Shown one piece after another: positions 57,752 through 64,000 of a stretch of DNA of 64,000 nt. How positions within the stretch are numbered: position 1 is the stretch's first letter; each line of letters starts with the position of its first letter. Under the pieces are notes generated by a model. It saw only the letters and a program-made list of their open reading frames with translations, was not told where the DNA came from and ran no database searches. The DNA lies in assembly GCF_017592475.1 (NCBI RefSeq), contig NZ_JAGFNP010000014.1, positions 104,565 through 168,564 on the forward strand, in the 5' to 3' direction. This DNA comes from Glycomyces niveus (GTDB lineage: Bacteria; Actinomycetota; Actinomycetes; Mycobacteriales; Micromonosporaceae). Both the position numbers and the translations under genes were made by a program.

Positions 57752-57831
57752 TAATGTTCGAGGAAGTTCGGGGCGCGAGCCCCCGGTCACCGGCCCCCGC
57801 CCCGGGGCCCCTCAACGAGGAGAGAACAGAC

Positions 57832-59067
57832 ATGCGCAGAAGGACCCTGGGAATCACCGCCGTCTCCGCCGCCGCCCTCGGCGCGGCAGCGGCCTGCGGT
57901 TCGGACGACGGCGACTCGGCGGGCGGCGAGACCCCCGAGTTCTCCGGCGAGCTCGTGATCTGGGCCGACGAGACCCGCACCCCGGTCCTCAAGGAGTTCG
58001 TCAAGAACTTCGAGCAGGAAGTCGGCGTCAAGGTCACCGTCGAAGAGCACGTGGAGACCCTCCGCGAGGACTACCTCACCGCCACCGAGCAGGGCCAGGG
58101 CCCCGACATCGTCGTGGGCGCGCACGACTGGGCCGGCCAGTACGCCGGCGCCGGCGCCGTCGCCCCCGTCACCCTCACCGCCGACCAGCAGGCCGCGCTC
58201 AACGAGACCGCGATCAAGGCCTTCACCGTCGACGGCAACGTCTACGGCGTCCCCTACGCGCTCGAGAACCTCGGCCTCATCCGCAACACCGACCTCGCCC
58301 CCGAGGCCCCCGCCACCTTCGAAGACCTCGTCGCCGCCGGCCAGGCCGCGGGCACCGACGAAGTCCTCATGATGGAGGTCAGCGTCAACGGCAACGCCTA
58401 CAACGCCTACCCGCTGTTCTCCTCCATGGGCGGCTACCTCTTCAAGGACGACGGCACCGGCACCCTCGACCCCACCGACGTCGGCGTCGACTCCCCCGGC
58501 GGCATCGCCGCGTTCGAGAAGTTCGCCGAACTCGGCGCCGCGGGCGTCCTCAAGACCACCTACGACGCCACCAACTGCACGCCGTTCTTCGTCGAAGGCA
58601 AGACCGCGTTCCTCATCTCCGGCCCGTGGGCCCTCACCGACGTACAGGGCGCCGGCCTCAACTACGAGGTCACCGCCATCCCCGGCTTCGAAGGCCAGGG
58701 CCCCGCCGCGCCGTTCCTCGGCGTCCAGGGCTTCTACGTCTCCTCCAAGGCCAAGAACGCCGTCTTCGCACAGGAATTCGTCTCCAACTACGTGCTCACC
58801 GAGGACCTGCAGCTCAAGCTCGCCGAAGCCGGCGGCCGCCAGCCCGCGCTCACCGACGCCGCCGAGGCCTACACCACCGACAACGCCGACGCCCAGGGCT
58901 TCGCCGCCGCCGGCGAGAACGCCGTCCCCATGCCGAACATCTCCGCGATGGACTCCGTCTGGGAGCCCTTCGGCCGCGCCCAGGCCGACGCCATCGACGG
59001 CGCCTCCTCCGGCGCCGACGCCGCCAAGACCGCCGCGCAGACCATCCGCGACGCCGTCGGCGCCTAA
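57832..59067 (+). CDS. malE: Maltose/maltodextrin-type extracellular solute-binding lipoprotein
   Basis: A 411-aa type 1 solute-binding protein. The signal peptide MRRRTLGITAVSAAALGAAA leads to a lipobox with Cys22, so it is anchored outside the membrane. The mature part opens LVIWADETRTPVLKEF and contains GVPYALENLGLIRNTD, typical of MalE relatives. It would bind maltose or maltodextrins and deliver them to the MalFG channel. RBS GAGGAGAG; the frame upstream is not coding. Divergent from lacI. Confidence 0.92.
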   Translation: MRRRTLGITAVSAAALGAAAACGSDDGDSAGGETPEFSGELVIWADETRTPVLKEFVKNFEQEVGVKVTVEEHVETLREDYLTATEQGQGPDIVVGAHDWAGQYAGAGAVAPVTLTADQQAALNETAIKAFTVDGNVYGVPYALENLGLIRNTDLAPEAPATFEDLVAAGQAAGTDEVLMMEVSVNGNAYNAYPLFSSMGGYLFKDDGTGTLDPTDVGVDSPGGIAAFEKFAELGAAGVLKTTYDATNCTPFFVEGKTAFLISGPWALTDVQGAGLNYEVTAIPGFEGQGPAAPFLGVQGFYVSSKAKNAVFAQEFVSNYVLTEDLQLKLAEAGGRQPALTDAAEAYTTDNADAQGFAAAGENAVPMPNISAMDSVWEPFGRAQADAIDGASSGADAAKTAAQTIRDAVGA

Positions 59068-59109
59068 CCGACCCGGCACACCTCCCACGAGCGAAGGATC
59101 GAACGCACG

Positions 59110-60657
59110 GTGCTCGAACAACGTTCCCGGACGGCCGGCTCCGCCACCGCCGCGGGCCTGATCATCAAGATCGCGGTACTCGCGGTGGTCGCCGCGCTGG
59201 CCGTCTGGGCGGCGTTGCCGCTCATCGCCGCCGAGGCCTGGTGGGGCCTCGCGCTGGAGGCCGCCGTCGTGGCCGTCCTCTACTACGTCTACCTCCAGCG
59301 CCGGGCCATCCAGCTCAAATACCTGGTGCCCGGCACGCTCCTGCTCATCGCCTTCCAGATCCTCCCGGTCATCCTCACCATCGGCACCTCCTTCTCCAAC
59401 TACGGCGACGGGCACCGGGTCGACAAGGAGCAGGCCGTCGAGGCGATCATCGCCGCGGGCGTCCAGCAGACCCCCGGCGGCGCCACCTACCTCTTCGCCG
59501 TCGGCGAATCCTCCACCGGCGAACTCACCCTCCTCCTCACCGACCAGCGGGACGGGTCCACCTGGGCCGGCACCGAAGCGGGCCTCACCGAGCTCGACGA
59601 CGCCACCGTCGACGCCTCCGGGCGCGTCACCGCCGCCCCCGGCTACACCGTGTGGGACCTCGCCGAACTCAACGAGCGCCAGGCCGAACTCGCCGAACTC
59701 GCCGTCCCCACCGGCGACGACTCCGGCATCAAAGTCCAAGGCCTGTCCGCGTTCGAAGGCACCTCCACCCGCTCCTACGACGAAGCCTGCGACTGCATCG
59801 CCGACGCCGCCACCGGCACCGTCTGGTACGCCGACAACGAGGAAGGCTCCTTCCTCACCGAGGACGGCGAACCCGCCCTCGTCGGCTGGCGCGTCGACAT
59901 CGGCGCCGACAACTACCTCGACGTCCTCACCGACCCCGACATCCGCGGCCCGTTCCTCGGCATCTTCACCTGGAACATCCTCTTCGCCGCCGGATCGGTC
60001 CTGCTCACCTTCGCGATCGGCCTCGGCACCGCCATGGCCCTCAACAAGCCCAGCATGAGGGGCACGAAGGTGTACCGGACGCTGATGATCCTCCCGTACG
60101 CCATGCCGTCCTTCGCCATGCTGCTGGTCTGGGCCCAGATGTTCAACCGCGACTTCGGGCTCGTCAACGACCTGTTCAACCTCAGCGTCAACTGGTACGG
60201 CGGCACCTGGTCGGCCCGCGCCATGGTCCTCATCGCCAACACCTGGCTCGGCTGGCCCTACATGTTCCTCATCTGCCTCGGCGCGCTCCAGGCCCTGCCC
60301 TCGGACTCGCTCGAAGCCGCGAGAATCGACGGCGCGACAGGTGTGACGGCCTTCCGCAAGATCACCCTGCCGCTGCTGCTCATCGCCCTCACGCCGCTGC
60401 TGATCTCCTCGTTCGCGTTCAACTTCAACAACTTCAACGCGATCGAACTGCTCTCCGGCGGCAGCCCCTTCCGCGCCGGCGACGCCGTCGGCGGCACCGA
60501 CCTCCTCATTACGTACGCGTTCCGCCAGGCCTTCGGCGCCACCACCGCCGACTACGGCTTCGCCAGCGCCATCAGCGTGTTCATCTTCCTCATCGTCGCC
60601 ACCATGTCGGCGGTCATGTTCCGCTTCACCCGCAACCAGGAGGACGTGTACTCATGA
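59110..60657 (+). CDS. malF: Maltose-type ABC permease MalF
   Basis: A 515-aa permease with the MalF layout: an N-terminal set of helices (about 18-36, 40-57, 72-92), a large extracytoplasmic P2-type loop of about 190 residues (roughly 95-285), then five further helices. The coupling EAA loop is EAARIDGATGVTAFRKI beginning at residue 402. GTG start at 59110. The end overlaps the malG start by ATGA. No MalK ATPase gene follows; actinobacteria generally share an ATPase such as MsiK among such systems. Confidence 0.93.
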   Translation: MLEQRSRTAGSATAAGLIIKIAVLAVVAALAVWAALPLIAAEAWWGLALEAAVVAVLYYVYLQRRAIQLKYLVPGTLLLIAFQILPVILTIGTSFSNYGDGHRVDKEQAVEAIIAAGVQQTPGGATYLFAVGESSTGELTLLLTDQRDGSTWAGTEAGLTELDDATVDASGRVTAAPGYTVWDLAELNERQAELAELAVPTGDDSGIKVQGLSAFEGTSTRSYDEACDCIADAATGTVWYADNEEGSFLTEDGEPALVGWRVDIGADNYLDVLTDPDIRGPFLGIFTWNILFAAGSVLLTFAIGLGTAMALNKPSMRGTKVYRTLMILPYAMPSFAMLLVWAQMFNRDFGLVNDLFNLSVNWYGGTWSARAMVLIANTWLGWPYMFLICLGALQALPSDSLEAARIDGATGVTAFRKITLPLLLIALTPLLISSFAFNFNNFNAIELLSGGSPFRAGDAVGGTDLLITYAFRQAFGATTADYGFASAISVFIFLIVATMSAVMFRFTRNQEDVYS

Positions 60658-61583
60658 CGGTGTCCCAAGTGCGTGAAAAGCCCGAGGTGAAGGGCGCGTC
60701 CCCGTTGCCGCGCAGGGGAAAGAGCCCGTTCGTGAAGTGGGTGGGCGAGTTCGGGTGGCGCCACCTGGTGGCGGTCGCGGTGCTCGTGTTCGGGCTCGTG
60801 CCGATCGTGTACGTGGTCTCGGCGGCGTTCAACCCGAACGGGACGCTCTCCTCGACGAGCCTGCTGCCGACGTCGTTCGGGTTCGGGAACTTCGAGAAGC
60901 TGTTCACCGACCCGAACGTGCCGTTCGGGCGGTGGTTCCTCAACTCGCTGGTGATCGCGGTCCCGGCGGCGTTCATCTCGATCTTCATCTCGTCGCTGGC
61001 GGCGTACGCGTTCAGCCGGTTCCGGTTCCGGGGGCGGCGGCCGATGCTGCTGTTCTTGCTGCTGATCCAGATGTTCCCGGCGTTCCTCTCCGTGGTGGCG
61101 CTGTATCTGATCTTCGGGTCGATCGGCGAGTTCTATCCGGTGGCGGGCCTGAACACGAAGCTGGGGCTCATGCTGGTGTACATGGGTGGGGCGCTGGGTG
61201 TCTCGACGTGGCTGATGAAGGGGTTCTTCGACACGATTCCGAAGGAGCTCGACGAGGCCGCGACGATCGACGGGGCGACGCACGCGCAGATCTTCTTCGG
61301 CATGATCCTGCCGCTGGCGGCGCCGATCATCGCGATCTCGGGGATCCTGGCGTTCGTGGGGACGATGAACGACTTCATCCTGGCGTCGCTGTTCCTCACG
61401 GACCGGCCGGAGATGACACTCGCGGTGGGGTTGAAGACGCTCACGGCGGACAACTCTCCCGCGTCCTACTTCGGGATCTTCGCTGCGGGCACGCTGCTCA
61501 CGTCGGTGCTGACGGTGGCGGTGTTCATGAGCCTGCAGCGGTACATCGTGTCCGGTCTGACCGGCGGGGCAGTGAAGGGTTAA
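60654..61583 (+). CDS. malG: Maltose-type ABC permease MalG
   Basis: A 309-aa permease with six helices, starting with an N-terminal cytoplasmic segment and helix at about 36-58. The EAA coupling loop is EAATIDGATHAQIFFGM (201-217). It pairs with MalF to form the channel. The ATG at 60654 overlaps the malF TGA (ATGA), so translation is coupled. Base use differs slightly from malE and malF: fewer C-ending and more G-ending codons. A terminator follows at 61641. Confidence 0.93.
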   Translation: MTVSQVREKPEVKGASPLPRRGKSPFVKWVGEFGWRHLVAVAVLVFGLVPIVYVVSAAFNPNGTLSSTSLLPTSFGFGNFEKLFTDPNVPFGRWFLNSLVIAVPAAFISIFISSLAAYAFSRFRFRGRRPMLLFLLLIQMFPAFLSVVALYLIFGSIGEFYPVAGLNTKLGLMLVYMGGALGVSTWLMKGFFDTIPKELDEAATIDGATHAQIFFGMILPLAAPIIAISGILAFVGTMNDFILASLFLTDRPEMTLAVGLKTLTADNSPASYFGIFAAGTLLTSVLTVAVFMSLQRYIVSGLTGGAVKG

Positions 61584-61640
61584 GACGCAAGACCACTGCT
61601 CGACACGAGAAATCCTGTCCCCCAGGGCAGGTGCACAAAG

Positions 61641-61686
61641 GGCCCGGATCAGGGGGAGCCTCCCTCCCCTCGATCCGGGCCTTTTG
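61641..61686 (+). terminator. Terminator of the malEFG operon
   Basis: A 10-bp stem GGCCCGGATC/GATCCGGGCC around a 21-nt loop, followed by TTTT. Confidence 0.75.
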
Positions 61687-61689
61687 GCG

Positions 61690-61874
61690 TGGCGTCTAGA
61701 CGCTTTTGCACGGGGGTGTGTCGCTGACTGGGAAAGGTCGGACGCGTGTGTCAATGTGAAAGAACCGCCCAGTGGGCGGTTCTCAGCACAACTGAATACG
61801 GACCGGTGGGTCGCCAACAAGATTGGTAGTCACGGAGGCGACCCACCTTCCCAACCAAGGAAGGAAGCCCTCCT
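61690..61874 (+). other. Hairpin-rich leader of the unknown operon
   Basis: The 185 bp upstream of the 447-aa gene hold two strong inverted repeats: AGAACCGCCC around 61761-61783 (about 10 bp, tight loop), and GGTGGGTCGCC/GGCGACCCACC at 61805-61847 (11 bp, 21-nt loop). The RBS GGAAGGAAG (61857-61865) lies just after. This may be a structured 5' UTR or an attenuator. Confidence 0.5.
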
Positions 61875-63218
61875 ATGGTCTCTGTCAGCGTACGCCGAAA
61901 TCCGGGTGAGCCGGTAGGTAGAAACGCGCGGGCCTCGTATCCGCATCCGGAGAACCCCGGCCTGCTCGAGCAGGTGGACGGGTTCTACGACTGGGCGGGC
62001 CGTCGCCTGTTCCTCGCCGACGGGTCACCCGATCCGATGACGCCGGGCGCGTACCGGTACCAGACTCGCCCTGACCTGTGCGACCTGATCGCGCATGCCT
62101 CCGACCCGGCCTCGCCGCACTACGAGCCGCCGCACCTGCGGCACCGGCCCGGCGACACGTGGGAGATCGGCGGCAAGCCCCACGACCCGGGCGACCCCGG
62201 CCCCTTCGGTTCCGACGGTTGGCGACCGGACCCCCGTACCGGCCGCCACCGCCGCGACGAACTCCCCGACCCCATCCCGCCGTGGGAGCAAGGACCGGCC
62301 GCCCGAGAGGCGGAGCCCGCGCCGAGTCCCGAACGCACGCAGGAGGAGGCACCGCTCGTCGAACCTGGTCGGCCGCCGGCGCGCCTCGTCGAGTCCGGGA
62401 GTCGCAGCGCCGACCGGGGCGGCTCCGACCGGCCGCCGCCGGGGGGCAGGCGGGGCCGCCCGGTTCCCTCCGACTCTGACGATCCCGAACCGTCCGAGGA
62501 GGATTCGCCGCGTTCGCGGTTCTGGTCCGACGACGAGCGCCCGGGGGGCAGGGCTCGCTCCCGCAACTCCGTCGACCCCGGCTGGATCAGCGGCTCCTGC
62601 GACACTCCGGTCGATGACGACTCCGAATCCGAAGACCCGCCGCCGCACCGGTTCTCGAAACTCCGCGAAGACGCGTGGGACCGGTTCATGATCAAGTCCG
62701 CCCCGCTCGCCGCAGCCCATTGGTCCGACCGCCGCACCCTGGGAGACCAGCACCGCTGGCTGGCCGCTGTGCTGCTGCGAGCATTCCTCTGGCTGGCCGC
62801 AGTGTTCAAGGGCCGCAGCGCAAGCGCGCCGGCGTGCCCGGCCGGACCGGCGCTGCCGCGCCAGGCTGGGCAGCGATCGAACGGCCAAACGCCCCCGCGC
62901 GGGCCGGTTCCGGCCGGTGCGCCGCAGCCCGATGCCTTCCCGGGCGGGCCGGTGCCTGATGCGGGGGGTGAGTGCGTGCCGGACCCGTTCGCGCAGCTCG
63001 CCGCCGCCGTCAACGGCGCCCGGGCAGGTCGTGCCGCGATCGCCGCTCGGAAGCAGGCCAGTCGCGGCGATCTCGCCGCTGAGATCCGTTCGGCCGCAAA
63101 GCACTGGCGCGCCGAAGTCCGCCAGAGCCGGTCTAAGCCCTCCCCGGTCCCCTACATGGCCCGTTGGGAGCGGGCGTTCGATGCGCACCGCGCGTTCGGG
63201 GAGGTGGCGGTCGGATGA
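61875..63218 (+). CDS. Large disordered hypothetical protein
   Basis: A 447-aa protein I do not recognise. The N-terminal 110 residues (FYDWAGRRLFLADGSPDP, PDLCDLIAHASDP) look folded. Residues about 115-265 are Pro/Arg/Asp/Ser-rich and disordered, then a hydrophobic amphipathic segment RWLAAVLLRAFLWLAAVFKG near 295-315, another Pro/Gly-rich stretch, and a helical C-terminus rich in Ala/Arg. The ATG has a fair RBS seven bases upstream. The last four bases overlap the next gene. Codon usage is consistent with the host. Function unknown. Confidence 0.65.
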   Translation: MVSVSVRRNPGEPVGRNARASYPHPENPGLLEQVDGFYDWAGRRLFLADGSPDPMTPGAYRYQTRPDLCDLIAHASDPASPHYEPPHLRHRPGDTWEIGGKPHDPGDPGPFGSDGWRPDPRTGRHRRDELPDPIPPWEQGPAAREAEPAPSPERTQEEAPLVEPGRPPARLVESGSRSADRGGSDRPPPGGRRGRPVPSDSDDPEPSEEDSPRSRFWSDDERPGGRARSRNSVDPGWISGSCDTPVDDDSESEDPPPHRFSKLREDAWDRFMIKSAPLAAAHWSDRRTLGDQHRWLAAVLLRAFLWLAAVFKGRSASAPACPAGPALPRQAGQRSNGQTPPRGPVPAGAPQPDAFPGGPVPDAGGECVPDPFAQLAAAVNGARAGRAAIAARKQASRGDLAAEIRSAAKHWRAEVRQSRSKPSPVPYMARWERAFDAHRAFGEVAVG

Positions 63219-63481
63219 ACCGGGTCCAGTTCAGGGCCACCGCCTGGGTCGATAGCCGCCTGCTGCGGTTCGAGCCCGTGCTCAGGCAGCCGCGCCTGCG
63301 CGTGATCATCACCGGAGCCGAGCCCGAAGCCCTCGGCTCGGTCATCCGGCTCGACACCGCCCGACCCGGCCTGCGCGTCTCGGCCCCGCTCCAACTCGAG
63401 TGGACCGATTCGCACCGTGAAGCAATCATCGGCCACGCCCAACGCACCTGGGCCGAGATCACCCGCGAATGCGACGGCTGA
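63215..63481 (+). CDS. Small beta-rich hypothetical protein coupled to the 447-aa gene
   Basis: An 88-aa protein starting in an ATGA overlap with the preceding gene, so translated with it. Alternating hydrophobic segments (VQFRATAWVD, RLRVIITGAEP, GLRVSAPLQLEW) suggest a beta-sheet domain and a C-terminal helix (HREAIIGHAQRTWAEITREC). No family recognised. The coupling indicates the two gene products work together. Confidence 0.65.
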   Translation: MNRVQFRATAWVDSRLLRFEPVLRQPRLRVIITGAEPEALGSVIRLDTARPGLRVSAPLQLEWTDSHREAIIGHAQRTWAEITRECDG

Positions 63482-64000
63482 CCTCCCGCTAGGTCCATCA
63501 ACCCAACCCGTCTGCGGCTGGGACCGTAATTCGATCTGCAGCGATCCGATCACGGTCCCGGCCGCGACGATTGAGAGCGTCTGATGTCGTCTTGTCGTGG
63601 TGGTGCGTTGGCGGCCTTTCGGTCTCGGATGACTTGCACTTCAACCAGTCAGCGACCACGGGGACCTTTCCGATTCCGGACGGACTTCGGCGCTCTCTGG
63701 CGGCACTGGGTCGCGGATCAATCCGGCATCGACAACCAGGCGAGATCAGGGTCCGGGTCGGCCTGCGGCTGCCCGGCCCGAATGAGGTTGAGGTTCAAGC
63801 TCGCAGCGACGACAGGGTGAGTGCGAACGTGGGCTGATGTGCGGCCCCCCGGCCCATTTCGGTCAGGGTTCAAGCGGGCGGCGACAACGAGGTCCCATTG
63901 CCTTTGGGCGCGACCTCGGCTGCCCGCCTGGAATGGGTTGCGGTTCAGGCGGGCAGCGACGGGAGGGTGTGAGGCGGGCTCGGTTTCCGGCTTTGGGCAT
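63482..64000. other. Gene-free right end with degenerate 75-bp-period repeats
   Basis: No gene is convincing in this 519-bp stretch. Three copies of a sequence starting GTTCAAGC/GTTCAGGC and continuing into GCAGCGAC occur at 63793, 63868 and 63943, spacing exactly 75 bp. In one plus-strand frame each copy reads like VxVQAxSDxRV, interrupted by stops. It may be a decaying coding repeat. Confidence 0.5.

Noticed and set aside
58626..60653. Upstream extension of the malG frame through malE and malF
   Set aside because: The real malG start is the ATG overlapping the malF stop; everything before it is out-of-frame shadow of malE and malF.

Overview
The window is high-GC DNA from a Gram-positive actinomycete. 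It carries CarD, a WhiB-family Fe-S regulator beside paired ArsA/Get3-like ATPases and a PASTA-bearing PBP (the WhiB4/WblA to PonA2 neighbourhood), an LpqE-like lipoprotein divergent from carD, Tat/lipobox proteins, and binding-protein sugar uptake without its own ATPase. A non-mycobacterial actinomycete, perhaps Glycomycetaceae-like, fits, but that is inference. At least thirteen genes start on an ATG/GTG 6-7 nt after a TANNNT -10 box, so leaderless mRNAs look common.

Layout. 1-4 kb: an ABC export operon (37-aa membrane peptide, ATPase with a repeat tail, FtsX-like permease) divergent from an orphan sensor kinase. 4-9.6 kb: tRNA-Tyr, yajQ, RecD2, a Na+/alanine symporter and a DnaQ-like exonuclease. 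9.8-14 kb: LpqE-like lipoprotein, carD, ispF, a TPR protein and an unusual fumarylacetoacetase-like protein. 14-20.8 kb: RidA, a DUF4177-like protein, ArsA pair, WhiB4/WblA, PonA2-type PBP. 20.8-24.6 kb: orphan ABC ATPase, membrane phosphatase-fold protein, and a 1.7-kb segment bounded by a 32-bp repeat of the tRNA-Ser 3' end; this segment holds a RidA/HxlR pair, an AT-rich stretch and a decayed secreted-protein gene, and looks like a small integrated element or remnant. 24.7-33.2 kb: deoD, an O-acyltransferase, an acyl-CoA carboxylase/dehydrogenase operon under a perfect 18-bp palindrome, a Rieske lipoprotein, DUF3151 and nhaA. 33.2-36.6 kb: transposon scars (symporter tail, TnpB C-terminal and N-terminal pieces) around a Fur/catalase pair. 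36.7-44.3 kb: two transporters, ALDH/MarR, a receptor Ser/Thr kinase with three four-cysteine repeats, a FtsJ/RlmM-type methyltransferase and tRNA-Phe. 44.5-50.4 kb: alpha-galactosidase, a gene-free stretch with DnaA-box-like sites, a VOC/TetR pair with a heptad operator, and a YhgE/Pip membrane protein coupled to a degenerate ABC ATPase. 50.5-55 kb: oligopeptidase B followed by 34-bp hairpin repeats, class II aldolase, and a FitAB-type toxin-antitoxin pair. 55.1-61.6 kb: LacI/alpha-glucosidase operon divergent from malEFG-like genes, one maltose/maltodextrin unit. 61.8-64 kb: two coupled genes of unknown function behind a hairpin-rich leader, then degenerate 75-bp-period repeats at the edge.

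Most genes are ordinary chromosomal housekeeping or metabolism. The accessory signals are the tRNA-Ser element, the TnpB scars, the toxin-antitoxin pair and the right-hand end. I found no CRISPR array, prophage module or recognisable biosynthetic cluster.
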